Part shown: piece by piece, positions 47,062 to 57,199 of the stretch
Layout of the letters: each line of letters starts with the position of its first letter
Position numbering within the stretch: the first letter of the stretch is position 1
DNA from: Lysobacterales bacterium
GTDB taxonomy: Bacteria > Pseudomonadota > Gammaproteobacteria > Xanthomonadales > Marinicellaceae
DNA length: 64,000 bases
Direction: 5' to 3'
Assembly: GCA_020442635.1 (NCBI GenBank)
Contig: JAGRJR010000004.1
Location: 1-64,000, forward strand
Translations under genes and position numbers: made by a program
The notes under the pieces: generated by a model
The model's database searches: none
Seen by the model: only the letters and a program-made list of their open reading frames with translations
Told to the model about the DNA's origin: nothing

Positions 47062-47745
47062 ATGAAATTCGAATCTACTGATCGGCAAGTTCGCAGTTTT
47101 GTTTTACGCAAAGGAAAAATGACCACTGGTCAAAGAAAAGCCGTGGATGAGTTGATGCCTATCTATGCATTTAGCCCTGATATGCCAATCGACTTCAAGC
47201 AGCTTTTTGGTAATAATAATCCGGTATGGCTAGACATAGGCTTTGGCAATGGTGAATCCATCATTCATGCGGCAGAAAAATATCCAGAGATTAACTTTCT
47301 TGGTATTGAAGTTCATTTACCAGGCGTGGGACATTTGTTAATGTCCATCAAAGAGCATGGACTTAACAATGTCAGAATTATTCGCAATGATGCGGTGGAT
47401 ATTTTGAATTTGTATGTAAAAGACGATTCTTTGGCTGCCATACATGTCTATTTCCCCGATCCTTGGCACAAGAAACGCCATCACAAAAGACGCATCATGA
47501 ATCAGGACTTTCTTGATTTAATCAAACCAAAACTAGAAACAGGTGGTCGTTTACACTATGCCTCAGATTGGGAACCCTATGCCATCGAAGTTCAGCAACT
47601 GTTTGCCGAAAATTCCTGGCTGGTTAATCAACAAGCAAACAATGCTTTTGCACCTAGACCAGATTGGCGGCCAGTCACCAAGTTTGAAAGACGCGGCATG
47701 AAGTTAGAACATCGTACTTATGATTTGATTATGACCAAAAGCTGA
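47062..47745 (+). CDS. trmB: tRNA (guanine-N7-)-methyltransferase
   Basis: TrmB methylates G46 in the variable loop of tRNAs using S-adenosylmethionine. The 227-residue product has the SAM-binding motif WLDIGFGNGESIIHAAEKYP followed by FLGIEVHLPGVG, and the family signature HVYFPDPWHKKRHHKRRI. The stop overlaps the next start (TGATG), so it is coupled to the SLC13-type permease gene. Confidence 0.95.
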   Translation: MKFESTDRQVRSFVLRKGKMTTGQRKAVDELMPIYAFSPDMPIDFKQLFGNNNPVWLDIGFGNGESIIHAAEKYPEINFLGIEVHLPGVGHLLMSIKEHGLNNVRIIRNDAVDILNLYVKDDSLAAIHVYFPDPWHKKRHHKRRIMNQDFLDLIKPKLETGGRLHYASDWEPYAIEVQQLFAENSWLVNQQANNAFAPRPDWRPVTKFERRGMKLEHRTYDLIMTKS

Positions 47746-49583
47746 TGGAAATGTTGCCACTCACCAATGAAATGCTGATGGTTTTTGCCATTCTGGTGTA
47801 TACCGTGCTGATGTTTGTGACTGAGGTGATTCGCATTGATGTTGCGGCTTTATTGATTTTGGTGATGTTGGGACTTTCTGGTTTGGTGCCAGATACCCAC
47901 ATATTTGATGGTTTTGCATCCAATGCAGTGATCGCCATCATTGCAGTGATGATTTTAGGTGCAGGTCTAGATCGCACAGGAGTGATGACCGCAGTGGCTA
48001 ATTTCATTTTAAAAATTGGTGGTAAAACTGAAAAAACAGTGATGCCTGTGGTGTCCTTGACGGTTGGTGGCATTTCTGGTTTTATGCAAAATGTAGGAGC
48101 CGCAGCATTATTCCTCCCAGTGATGAGTAAGATTTCCAGTGCAGCTGAATTACCGATTTCTAGACTGCTGATGCCCATGGGTTTTTGCGCCATTCTCGGT
48201 GGAACCGTTACCATGGTTGGCTCGTCACCATTGATTCTGCTCAATGATTTGATTGAGACCTCCAATCGCTCACTGCCTCCTGGTGCAGAAACCATGCCCA
48301 CTTTTGACTTGTTTGCCACCACGCCAATTGGTTTGGCTTTATTAACCATTGGCATTGCGTATTTTTTGCTGTTGGGCCGTTTTTTATTACCCAAAGCCAA
48401 AGAAGTTTCACACATTAATAATCACAAATCAGACAGTTATTTTCGTGATAACTATGGCATTGATAAAAGCATCACTGAAATGATTGTCAACCGCGACAGT
48501 CCTTTGGTGGGTAAAATGATTCAAGAACTGGAATTTGACAACCACATTCCTCATATTGTGGCGCTGTTCACAGAAGATGAGTCAATGTTATCCCCCCCCA
48601 GAAACAAGTTTATTTGGAATGGAGCCATCCTTGGCGTCATGGGCAGTAAAGAACAAATTGAGTCATTTGCTGAAGAATTTAATTTGACCATTCTTCCCAA
48701 GCTCAAACAGTTCAAACTCGACTTTAATCCATCCATATCAGGCACTTCAGAGGCTGTGGTTGTTCCTGGATCTAGGTATTTAGGAGTTAAGTTATCCGAG
48801 TTCCACTTTCGCAAAGAATACGCCATCACTATTTTGGCAGTTTCTAGAAACAACAAAATTTATACCGGTGAAGCCATGTATGAGCTGGAATTACAGCTGG
48901 GTGACACCTTCATTATACACGGTCGCTGGACAGATCAAATGGGTCTTGGCCGTTCCCGCAACGTTGCTTTGGTCAGTGATGTTCCGGCAGAACCCCAACG
49001 ACCACAAAAAATTCCATTTGCCTTGTTATTTTTTGCCTTGAGCATCTGTTTGGTGATTTTCACAGATTTAAAACTGTCTCTGGCTCTGTTAACTGGAGCC
49101 ATTGGCATGGTTATTTTTGGTGTGTTGAATATGGATGAAGCTTATCGGGCAGTGAGTTGGAAAACCGTTTTTTTGCTGGCTTGTCTGATTCCGTTGGGCT
49201 ATGCCATGGAGCACACAGGCGCTGCGGCCTGGATCGCTCAAAATGTCATTCAATTTCTTGGCCATCAACCACAAATCATCTTCCAGTTAACTATAGCTGG
49301 ATTGGCCACGGTTTTTTCATTAGTGATGTCCAATGTGGGAGCCACCGTTTTGTTAGTACCACTGGCCATTAACATCGCTCTAGAAACCGGTGGCAATCCG
49401 GTGGTTTATGCTTTAATAGTGGCGATTTCAACCTCCAATGCCTTTTTATTACCAACTCATCAGGTTTCAGCCTTGATTATGGGACCAGGTGGCTATTCGG
49501 TCAAAGATTTTCTCAAAGTGGGCAGTATCATGACTCTACTTTTCATCGCGGTTTCAGTCACATTAATTAACTGGCTTTTTTAA
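47745..49583 (+). CDS. SLC13/DASS-type permease with TrkA-C domains
   Basis: The 612-residue protein has an N-terminal membrane half (about 1-215), a central soluble part (about 230-415) with two TrkA-C-like domains (MIVNRDSPLVGKMIQELEFD; LYLGVKLSEF-like), and a C-terminal membrane half. The permease motif SNVGATVLLVPLAINIALETG followed by LLPTHQVSALIMGPGGY is typical of the divalent-anion:sodium symporter group. Substrates in this subgroup may be sulfate, dicarboxylates or others. It overlaps trmB by one base. Confidence 0.85.
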   Translation: MEMLPLTNEMLMVFAILVYTVLMFVTEVIRIDVAALLILVMLGLSGLVPDTHIFDGFASNAVIAIIAVMILGAGLDRTGVMTAVANFILKIGGKTEKTVMPVVSLTVGGISGFMQNVGAAALFLPVMSKISSAAELPISRLLMPMGFCAILGGTVTMVGSSPLILLNDLIETSNRSLPPGAETMPTFDLFATTPIGLALLTIGIAYFLLLGRFLLPKAKEVSHINNHKSDSYFRDNYGIDKSITEMIVNRDSPLVGKMIQELEFDNHIPHIVALFTEDESMLSPPRNKFIWNGAILGVMGSKEQIESFAEEFNLTILPKLKQFKLDFNPSISGTSEAVVVPGSRYLGVKLSEFHFRKEYAITILAVSRNNKIYTGEAMYELELQLGDTFIIHGRWTDQMGLGRSRNVALVSDVPAEPQRPQKIPFALLFFALSICLVIFTDLKLSLALLTGAIGMVIFGVLNMDEAYRAVSWKTVFLLACLIPLGYAMEHTGAAAWIAQNVIQFLGHQPQIIFQLTIAGLATVFSLVMSNVGATVLLVPLAINIALETGGNPVVYALIVAISTSNAFLLPTHQVSALIMGPGGYSVKDFLKVGSIMTLLFIAVSVTLINWLF

Positions 49584-49752
49584 CTTCAGCTTGTTTTAAT
49601 TGACAAGCTTGTCTTATTTTTAACTCAAACAATTCACTCAATACTTTTCTACTTTTTAAGTCCATGCCTTGTTTACAAAAGGAACATTCAGCCAATTGGT
49701 TGATGATTAAATCTATTTCTATCATTATTTTTTTCAATTCATTATCATTCAT
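49567..49752 (-). CDS. Small Cys-pair protein of unknown function
   Basis: From the ATG at 49752 (GGGGA seven bases upstream) the product is 61 residues: an acidic helical N-terminus, a CxxC pair (AECSFCKQGMDLKSRK), then a helical KIRQACQLKQAEVKK tail. The good ribosome-binding site argues that it is a real gene. Its 3' end overlaps the convergent permease gene by 17 bases. No family was recognised; the lone CxxC is not enough for a zinc site unless the protein dimerises. Confidence 0.5.
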   Translation of the reverse strand: MNDNELKKIMIEIDLIINQLAECSFCKQGMDLKSRKVLSELFELKIRQACQLKQAEVKKAS

Positions 49753-49995
49753 GTCAAATTCCCCAGAATTCATGCATCCATCATAGAAGGTTCATTACAT
49801 CAAAAATATGGCAATTTTCTGATTAGCTTGTAGGAAAATATAGACAGAAAATGAACCTTAACAGCTCGCCAGTGGACATGAACTTCAAAAAGGTATGTCC
49901 TCACTAAAACATACTAAACTAAAATCTACGTTCACTTTTTCTTAACGGGATATGTGTAAAATGACCAGATGTGATTTTTTACATCATAAATAAAA

Positions 49996-50478
49996 ATGAA
50001 AAAAATAGTATTGTTGGTTTGCCTGTTTCAATTACAAATCGCAAGTGCATACGAATTACGACCAAGTATTCCAAGAGAAGGCCAGGAAGTGTCTGTAGGC
50101 TTATATTTCTTCTGTCCGGAATATCCTGCGACAACCGCAGATGGACAAACACATCATTTTGAAGTATTAAGTGACAATACCATTAGATTAACCGTTGTTT
50201 TATTGGATGGAATTGGTGGTTGTGTGGGAGGAATTCCTCCAATAACTGCTTATTTCTCATTAGGCGATCTACCAGAAGGGGAATATACTTTAGAAGTTTA
50301 CTCCATTTTTGCAAACCAATCATTCCCACCACAAAATCCTCAAGTTTGGGATACAGGATTTGGAACCTTTCAGGTATTAGGAGCAATTGCTCCAGTCCCT
50401 GCTTTATCAAACTGGTCTTTGATTCTTTTAATATCTCTCTGTTTATTGATTGTTGTTAAAAAGTTGAGAAAGATTTGA
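49996..50478 (+). CDS. Exported protein with IPTL-CTERM-type sorting signal
   Basis: The 160-residue product has a signal peptide (about 1-18, ending IASA), a beta-rich middle domain with two cysteines, and a C-terminal sorting signal: PVPALSNW, a hydrophobic segment (SLILLISLCLLIVV), and a basic end (KKLRKI). This is a close match to the IPTLxxWG-CTERM type cut by exosortase H-like enzymes. No exosortase is in the window. The function of the middle domain is unknown. Confidence 0.75.
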   Translation: MKKIVLLVCLFQLQIASAYELRPSIPREGQEVSVGLYFFCPEYPATTADGQTHHFEVLSDNTIRLTVVLLDGIGGCVGGIPPITAYFSLGDLPEGEYTLEVYSIFANQSFPPQNPQVWDTGFGTFQVLGAIAPVPALSNWSLILLISLCLLIVVKKLRKI

Positions 50479-50707
50479 AAGCATGAAAAGTGGTAGGCTA
50501 TTTGATGCCTAATCACTTTCTGAAATTTCTCTTAAGAGAGTTAAATACCCTTTGAAACAAACCTTAATAAATACGTCAGTTAAAGGCCTTATTCTTTAAA
50601 TATAGCATAAGAACTTTAAAACTCTTTAACCAGCTATCATGCAATCTTTAATGAGTTAGCGTGGTAAGCCATGATATAATTCCGCTTTTAAATTGACGAC
50701 TAATTCG

Positions 50708-51454
50708 ATGATTAAACTGGTTCTTCTGAGGCATGGGCAAAGTGAATGGAATCTGGCTAATAAATTCACAGGATGGAAGGATGTTGATTTGACTAAAAAA
50801 GGTGAAGCTGAAGGCAAATCAGCAGGACAGTTATTGGCTGAGTCTGGATTTGAATTTGACATCGCACACACCTCTGTTTTGAAACGTGCCATCAAAACCT
50901 TGAACATTGCTTTGGAAGAAATGGATCAGTTGTGGTTACCGGTTAAACGTTCATGGCGATTGAACGAACGCCATTATGGTGGGCTTCAGGGCTTGAATAA
51001 AGCCGAAACTGCCGCCAAATATGGTGATGAACAAGTTCATATCTGGCGCAGAAGTTATGATACTCCGCCTCCAAAACTGGATTGGAATGATGAGCGCAAT
51101 ATAGCCGGTGACCGTCGCTATGCTGACTTGAGCAAGGAACAAATTCCCTTAGGTGAATGTCTAAAAGACACCGTTGAACGGGTTTTACCCTATTGGCATG
51201 AAACAATTGTTCCAGATTTGCAAGAAGGCAAACAACTGATTATAGCTGCTCATGGTAACTCTTTGCGCGCTTTGGTTCAGTATTTGGATGACGTGTCTAA
51301 AGAAGATATTTTAAAGTTAAATATTCCAACCGGTGTGCCGCTGGTGTACGAACTTGATGATGACTTAAAACCCATCAAGAGCTATTACCTCGGTAATCAG
51401 GAAGAACTGGCTAAAGCGATGGATGCAGTGGCCAATCAAGGTAAAGCAAAATAA
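50708..51454 (+). CDS. gpmA: 2,3-Bisphosphoglycerate-dependent phosphoglycerate mutase
   Basis: This enzyme interconverts 3- and 2-phosphoglycerate in glycolysis and gluconeogenesis. The 248-residue product has the phosphohistidine motif [19 protein letters not shown], the [17 protein letters not shown] block and the second catalytic His in [13 protein letters not shown]. The length is that of the dPGM family. It starts at the ATG at 50708; a TTG further upstream is unlikely. dxs follows after 23 bases. Confidence 0.95.
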   Translation: MIKLVLLRHGQSEWNLANKFTGWKDVDLTKKGEAEGKSAGQLLAESGFEFDIAHTSVLKRAIKTLNIALEEMDQLWLPVKRSWRLNERHYGGLQGLNKAETAAKYGDEQVHIWRRSYDTPPPKLDWNDERNIAGDRRYADLSKEQIPLGECLKDTVERVLPYWHETIVPDLQEGKQLIIAAHGNSLRALVQYLDDVSKEDILKLNIPTGVPLVYELDDDLKPIKSYYLGNQEELAKAMDAVANQGKAK

Positions 51455-51477
51455 CGAACATTTTTAACAAGTCAATC

Positions 51478-53373
51478 ATGAAAAAACAATACCCCATACT
51501 CGACCAAATCAACATTCCGGCTGATTTGCGTAAACTGGATAAGTCACAGTTGACTCAGGCTGCCGATGATTTGCGGGCTTTTTTGATTGATGAAATTTCT
51601 CAATGTGGCGGACACTTTGGCTCAGGTTTGGGTACCGTCGAATTAACGGTTGCTTTGCACTATGTGTTCGACACACCACACGATCGTATTGTATGGGATG
51701 TGGGTCACCAAGCTTATCCGCATAAAATCCTCACTGGTCGAAAAGACCGTTTGACCACCATCAAACAAAAAGATGGTTTAGCACCATTTCCAAAACGTTG
51801 TGAAAGTGAATACGACACCTTTGGTGTTGGGCACTCTTCTACCTCAATAGGGGCGGCACTGGGCATGTCTTTAGGCAGTCAAATAGTGGGTGAGAAGCGA
51901 GAAGTGGTGGCTGTTATTGGTGATGGCGCCATGACCGCTGGTATGGCATATGAAGCCTTGAATCATGGCGGTGAACTGGACACCAATATGCTGGTAGTTT
52001 TGAATGAAAACGAAATGTCGATTTCACCCAACGTCGGAGCTCTGACCCGCATGTTGATAAAAATCGTCAGTGGCCGCACCTATAACCGCATGCGAGAAAA
52101 ATCAAAACGCTGGATGCGCCGCGGTTCCTGGTTGTGGAGGTTTTTATCACGATGGGAAGAACACACCAAAGGCATGTTTGTGCCCAATACCCTGTTTGAA
52201 GAGTTGGGTTTTCACCATCTGGGTCCCATAGATGGACACGATGTCGATCAACTGGTAGAAAAACTCGAAATTGCCAAAGAAATCAACGGTCCCAAACTGC
52301 TACACATCATCACCAAAAAAGGCAAAGGTTATAAACCAGCCGAGGAAGACCCGATTAAATACCATGCAGTGGGTAAGTTCGATCCTGAAGAAGGCATAAA
52401 AAGTAATAACAAGCCGTCCAAACCGACTTATACTGAGGTCTTTGGTCAATGGATGTGTGATATGGCACGCATGGATACCAAGCTGGTGGCTATTACACCT
52501 GCAATGCGCGAAGGTTCTGGCTTAGTTGAATATTCCAAATTATTTCCCAAACGATACTTCGATGTTGGTATCGCTGAACAACATGCAGTCACATTGGCTG
52601 CCGGCATGGCCTGTGAGGGCGTTAAGCCAGTGGTGGCGATTTACTCATCATTTTTGCAGAGGGCTTATGATCAATTGATTCATGATGTCGCCATTCAAAA
52701 CCTGGACGTGTTGTTTGCGATTGATCGTGGGGGCGTTGTTGGTCCTGATGGTGCCACACATGCTGGCAATTTGGATATATCGTTTTTGCGATGTGTTCCC
52801 AATATGACCATCATGGCACCAGCAGATGAAAATGAGTGCCGCCAGATGCTTTACACTGGACATCAGCACCCAGGACCTGCGGCTGTCAGGTACCCAAGAG
52901 GGAAAGGACCCGGTGTTGCTATATTACCCAAAATGACTGAAATTCCTTTGGGCAAAGCAGAAATCACCCGAAAAGGGGGCAAGGATGTGGCCATACTATC
53001 CTTTGGAGCCCTGCTCGACCAAACCGAATTAGCCGCCGAGAAACTCGATGCCACTGTGGTTAATATGCGGTTTATTAAGCCCATTGATCGCAATGTGATC
53101 GAAAAAATGGCTCGTAAACACAGTCACATTGTGACCATAGAAGATAACGTGATTCAAGGCGGTGCTGGCAGTTATGTCAATGAAATTTTACATGAGCTTA
53201 AAATTCAAACCCCAGTTTTGAACCTCGGCTTACCTGATAAATTCCAAGATCACGGCACCCGTGAACAATTACTCGAAGAAGCTGATTTGCAATTTGATCA
53301 AATCTTGCATCGAATCCAAAGATTCATGCAAGAAACACAGCCTGCAAACATCTATTCAATTACAAAGAATTAA
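51478..53373 (+). CDS. dxs: 1-Deoxy-D-xylulose-5-phosphate synthase
   Basis: Dxs makes DXP from pyruvate and glyceraldehyde 3-phosphate, the entry point to the MEP isoprenoid pathway and to thiamine and pyridoxal synthesis. The 631-residue protein is full length, with the catalytic region [20 protein letters not shown], the thiamine-diphosphate motif [16 protein letters not shown] to NENEMSIS, and the transketolase-type [15 protein letters not shown]. Its last 20-odd residues ([16 protein letters not shown]) are less typical of the family than those of the detached copy at 60588-60842. This suggests that the present tail was acquired. Confidence 0.95.
   Translation: MKKQYPILDQINIPADLRKLDKSQLTQAADDLRAFLIDEISQCGGHFGSGLGTVELTVALHYVFDTPHDRIVWDVGHQAYPHKILTGRKDRLTTIKQKDGLAPFPKRCESEYDTFGVGHSSTSIGAALGMSLGSQIVGEKREVVAVIGDGAMTAGMAYEALNHGGELDTNMLVVLNENEMSISPNVGALTRMLIKIVSGRTYNRMREKSKRWMRRGSWLWRFLSRWEEHTKGMFVPNTLFEELGFHHLGPIDGHDVDQLVEKLEIAKEINGPKLLHIITKKGKGYKPAEEDPIKYHAVGKFDPEEGIKSNNKPSKPTYTEVFGQWMCDMARMDTKLVAITPAMREGSGLVEYSKLFPKRYFDVGIAEQHAVTLAAGMACEGVKPVVAIYSSFLQRAYDQLIHDVAIQNLDVLFAIDRGGVVGPDGATHAGNLDISFLRCVPNMTIMAPADENECRQMLYTGHQHPGPAAVRYPRGKGPGVAILPKMTEIPLGKAEITRKGGKDVAILSFGALLDQTELAAEKLDATVVNMRFIKPIDRNVIEKMARKHSHIVTIEDNVIQGGAGSYVNEILHELKIQTPVLNLGLPDKFQDHGTREQLLEEADLQFDQILHRIQRFMQETQPANIYSITKN
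53125..53283 (+). repeat. dxs 3'-end repeat, copy A (in the intact gene)
   Basis: This segment of dxs aligns without gaps to 60603-60761. I count 20 mismatches in 159 positions, nearly all at third codon positions. Beyond it the two copies diverge strongly. Confidence 0.9.
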
Positions 53374-53462
53374 TAGCTCTATTTAGAACTCAAACACCCT
53401 CACCATGTACAAGTACCCTCAAAATTAAAACCTTTAATATGAAAATTAATACATGCATTTAA

Positions 53463-55826
53463 TTAATCATTTGTGATTTCCGGAAATTCATCAAAAGGCA
53501 TACCCAAATTATAAACTGAGAATGTGTTTACAGTTTCATATTCCATATTACAATTTAAACCGTTATTTAACTCAACTTGTTCAAAATTATTACTAAAAAT
53601 CGTATCATACAATGTCCCAATAGGCTGATAATAGTTTTCAAATGGTGAACCGTCTCCACTGTAGTATCTCAGTCTAACGACTAGGTTATTAGTAGGTCCG
53701 TATGGCTCTGCACTATTTATATTGGGATCAAAATAAACTTCATCGTAGTACTTGAAGTAAATTAAGAACCTTGAATGATTAGAAGCATTAACTGGATCAA
53801 TTTGAATTCTTGCGACATTAAAATTAGTCCCTCCGCAAAGCCTAAATTCACGAGAAAACCTACCTAAATCAAGCCTATACTCTCTGACATGGATTTCAGC
53901 ATTTTCAGGGGCTGAAATTTTTAAATAATTCATTCCACCAACATTTGGAACAGCATTAAAAAGTAATGCCCCGCCAAGTGGAATAATCAATGAACTAGAA
54001 GTATCTTCAAAATTAACAGAATAATTGGGGTCATTCAAAAATGAATGAATTTTCCCCTTAATAAAAATTGACCCTGGTGATGGCTTCCCTTTATTTAACC
54101 AGATATCATTACTGAAACCTTGGTTTAAATTCTCATCAGAGTATCTAGAAAAAAATGGCCACAAAAGTCCTCCTGAGAATGAGATTGAATTGTCATACCA
54201 AGCAAATGGATTGTATCCAACATGCGCTGGTATTTTGAAATCAATACTGATAGGGTTTTGGTAATCTACTATATAACTGCCCAATGATGGGATAGAGGGA
54301 ATTGGAATTGTTGCATAAGTATTGTTATTATAAGGCTCACCAATGTACCTACCAAACCTAGAATTCGGCTTAAACATGAAGCCTATGTTTAAAGGTTCAG
54401 TTTGAGGTTCCATTCCAAAATTTTGCACTGTAAATCCTGAAACTTCAGCACTAAATGAACTGTTTTCATTATAGCAATCGACAACATTACAATCAAAAAT
54501 TCTGGGATAAAAGCTTAGACTAGTATAAGCAGCTTCTAGCCCATTTTGATCAGAAGTTGCACATGGGTATACTGAATACTCATATTGATTCAAGTTTAAG
54601 GGTGGGGAGATTGCTGAAGTAATGCCCGAAAAAGCTCTCAAATCATCAATACCCAGAACTCCTCTCCGACAGCTACTAGGAGCATAATTCATTATAGAAT
54701 GATGTATCACATCATAATTTTCGAATGGATGATCTAAATTTAGAAAATGTCCAAGTTCATGCCCCATTGTGTTATACAAGTAATTTAAAGAAAATCCTCG
54801 AACAGCCGAATCCCAATCCCGATAAGTCCATTTTTTATTTGGATTAAGGGCAATATCTGCTTCAAAAGTTTCACCCCAAGCATGATGAAATGTTATACCA
54901 AGCGTATTTGCATCCCAAGGTGGGAGCCCCAAACTGCCTAAATCCGCATCAGAAGGGAACCCACCAAATTCATTTTTAGGAACCAACCCTCCCCAACTCC
55001 AAGTATTGTTTCCTCCTATTACATTGATTAGAAAATCATTTTCACCGTATCTATTCCACGAGTTAAATGCTGATTCACTTAACAAATAAAACAGTCCAGT
55101 ACCAGATGCAGGACCAGTAATTGTTTTTCTATGTGTCCGACCTGGATAAATCAGACTGAATTTATTAGGATTTGTGTAATTCAATATAGGCTTGTTTAAA
55201 TTAGAAATCGTTTCAATTGATTTAATTTGAATTTGTTTATTTTCGCAAGTAATATCTCCTTTCCATGCCTTCTCATAATATTTGCTAATGCTGGTTTTAA
55301 GCTTTTCAAGTTTAGCCTGATTTCGCATATTTGAAAATTCATCAATCAAATCTATAACATCCATTTGATGATTATTGTTAGTACCAACCCAGGGAATTGA
55401 AACTTTATCGTTTTTAGCAGCCAAGATTCCAAAATTTAAATTTGAAACAAAATATTTATTTGCTTTTTCTGAATTTAAAAAAACCATAACTTCTTGATTC
55501 ATTTTGAGTAGATAGTTTTTATTTGAATAAACTATTCCTCCCTTCCTTGATTCACCACCAAAGACTATAAAATCCAACTCTTTATAATTCAGTTTATCAG
55601 TGGACGAGGCTTGAATTTGAATTGAGTACTTAGTAACTCCAATATTTTCACAAAGTTGAGGAAAGTTTTCTACTTTAGTAATTACACCTTTTACAAGATA
55701 TTCGTTATGCGCCACTATCTCTGATAACGTAGCTCTTTCATATGATAACGGAAGCGCTGGCGATGCTATTGTGCATATAATTACAATCAAAAATATTGAC
55801 TGAACATTGATATTTTTCGTATTCAT
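53463..55826 (-). CDS. Secreted metzincin-type zinc metalloprotease
   Basis: The 787-residue product has a signal peptide (about 1-26) and an N-terminal domain of about 200 residues. A metzincin-like catalytic region follows with the zinc motif MGHELGHFLNLDH and a nearby Met-turn candidate SIMNYAP. The C-terminal half is beta-rich and of unknown fold. Near the end is DTIFSNNFEQ, a variant of the GFE tail seen on other secreted proteins here, but it is not terminal. GGAGG precedes the ATG. It probably degrades an extracellular protein; the target is unknown. Confidence 0.8.
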   Translation of the reverse strand: MNTKNINVQSIFLIVIICTIASPALPLSYERATLSEIVAHNEYLVKGVITKVENFPQLCENIGVTKYSIQIQASSTDKLNYKELDFIVFGGESRKGGIVYSNKNYLLKMNQEVMVFLNSEKANKYFVSNLNFGILAAKNDKVSIPWVGTNNNHQMDVIDLIDEFSNMRNQAKLEKLKTSISKYYEKAWKGDITCENKQIQIKSIETISNLNKPILNYTNPNKFSLIYPGRTHRKTITGPASGTGLFYLLSESAFNSWNRYGENDFLINVIGGNNTWSWGGLVPKNEFGGFPSDADLGSLGLPPWDANTLGITFHHAWGETFEADIALNPNKKWTYRDWDSAVRGFSLNYLYNTMGHELGHFLNLDHPFENYDVIHHSIMNYAPSSCRRGVLGIDDLRAFSGITSAISPPLNLNQYEYSVYPCATSDQNGLEAAYTSLSFYPRIFDCNVVDCYNENSSFSAEVSGFTVQNFGMEPQTEPLNIGFMFKPNSRFGRYIGEPYNNNTYATIPIPSIPSLGSYIVDYQNPISIDFKIPAHVGYNPFAWYDNSISFSGGLLWPFFSRYSDENLNQGFSNDIWLNKGKPSPGSIFIKGKIHSFLNDPNYSVNFEDTSSSLIIPLGGALLFNAVPNVGGMNYLKISAPENAEIHVREYRLDLGRFSREFRLCGGTNFNVARIQIDPVNASNHSRFLIYFKYYDEVYFDPNINSAEPYGPTNNLVVRLRYYSGDGSPFENYYQPIGTLYDTIFSNNFEQVELNNGLNCNMEYETVNTFSVYNLGMPFDEFPEITND

Positions 55827-55836
55827 CGACCCTCCA

Positions 55837-57156
55837 TTAGTTACTGTTTAAGTTAACAAGTAGTTTTACATCATCAATATAAAACCTTGTTCCTCCCTCT
55901 ATACCACTCCCAGTAAAACTTAATCTATGTTGACCTCCATCACCTAAAGCACTTACATCAATAGAAATCAATTCATAGCTAGAATATAAAGAGTAATCTA
56001 TTGGAGTAACTTCAAAAATTAAATCATCTCCCAAAAACACTTGTAAATCACCAAGTACCGAATTTTCGGGAACTTTCAACCAAAATTGTAGTTTTGCAGG
56101 AGCTTTAGGTAAATGAACATTGCTTTGGTATATTGGCAAATTTATATGTATTCTCGCCCAATAGTCACCAGTATGTGGCTCCGCAAACAAATCATCTGAA
56201 CAAAACTCCATGGAGCAAAGGAGATGAGTTCCTAAGTAAAAAAATTGCCAACCTTGCCCAAAGTTTTCAAAACTGCCATTATGAATAAAATTAAATTCAA
56301 ACCTTTGATCAAAGTTGTCAAAACCACCATAAAAAACTTCAGCTGGTGGCGACGAGGTCCTAAAGTAATTTGTCTCACTAAATGAGCTTTTTAGGCCAGC
56401 TTCGTCTTCAGCTTGAACATTCCAAAAATATATAGAGTTGTGTTGTAAATTTAATAAGGAAAGTTCACATTTAACATCACTAGAAATACAGTTTACATTG
56501 TCATAACTTGGATCTTGACTATTAGAAATTCTCGTCAAATAACTGACAGCTTCACCATTTGGATCTAGAGATAAAAACCACTCAAGAATTTCTTCAATAT
56601 ATATAATCGCACCATTTTGAGGGTACTTTAACACTGGAGATTCAGGCGGCATATTATTAAAAATATTAACAGCATCCATTACTTCAAAAGAATCTCCTGA
56701 ATCTAGACCATTACCAATATAGAGCCTTAGAGGAAAAGTCATGAAATCTAACGGCCCAGCATTATAATTAAACTCGGGAAAATCTATCGGAACAGATATG
56801 TTATTCAAACCAAATGTTTCACTTTCACCTGGAAATAAGTTAACGGCTATTTCAGGTCCTATTATTTCAAGACAATATTGACTGAAACTGCATGGGAAAA
56901 GTCCACTTGTGCCAATTTCAACACTAGTGCTATATGTTCCAGAACAATGATTCTCAAGAGAATCATTTTTCAAAACAAACTCTATTGAATCAAAAGAATA
57001 GCCTTGAAGTATATTACTCGTACTTAAATCAATTGACTGTATTTTAACATCACAACCACTATTAGTGATTGAACCAGATATATTTTGTGCAACTGACTGC
57101 ACTATAACAAAAACAGTAACCAGAAATAACAGAAATTTATACTTTAAACTTTTCAT
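55837..57156 (-). CDS. Secreted protein with Fn3-like and carbohydrate-binding-like domains
   Basis: The 439-residue product has a signal peptide (ending QSVAQ) and a first beta-rich domain. An Fn3-like segment (SPVLKYPQNGAIIYIEEILE to IYFWNVQAEDEAGLKSSFS) follows. The C-terminal jelly-roll-like domain (FIHNGSFENFGQGWQFF to GGTRFYIDDVKLLV) is of the kind found in carbohydrate-binding modules. It is 10 bases from the metalloprotease gene and likely cotranscribed. The binding target is inferred only. Confidence 0.68.
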   Translation of the reverse strand: MKSLKYKFLLFLVTVFVIVQSVAQNISGSITNSGCDVKIQSIDLSTSNILQGYSFDSIEFVLKNDSLENHCSGTYSTSVEIGTSGLFPCSFSQYCLEIIGPEIAVNLFPGESETFGLNNISVPIDFPEFNYNAGPLDFMTFPLRLYIGNGLDSGDSFEVMDAVNIFNNMPPESPVLKYPQNGAIIYIEEILEWFLSLDPNGEAVSYLTRISNSQDPSYDNVNCISSDVKCELSLLNLQHNSIYFWNVQAEDEAGLKSSFSETNYFRTSSPPAEVFYGGFDNFDQRFEFNFIHNGSFENFGQGWQFFYLGTHLLCSMEFCSDDLFAEPHTGDYWARIHINLPIYQSNVHLPKAPAKLQFWLKVPENSVLGDLQVFLGDDLIFEVTPIDYSLYSSYELISIDVSALGDGGQHRLSFTGSGIEGGTRFYIDDVKLLVNLNSN

Positions 57157-57199
57157 CACTAAACTCTTTTCATCTTAATTGTTTAAAAACGAATTCAAA

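Noticed and set aside
47729-48415. Minus-strand open frame opposite the SLC13-type permease
   Set aside because: Its composition mirrors the membrane-protein frame on the other strand, and no start signal is visible.
50485-50520. Hairpin after the IPTL-CTERM gene as a terminator
   Set aside because: The stem is imperfect and no T run follows, so I cannot support it.
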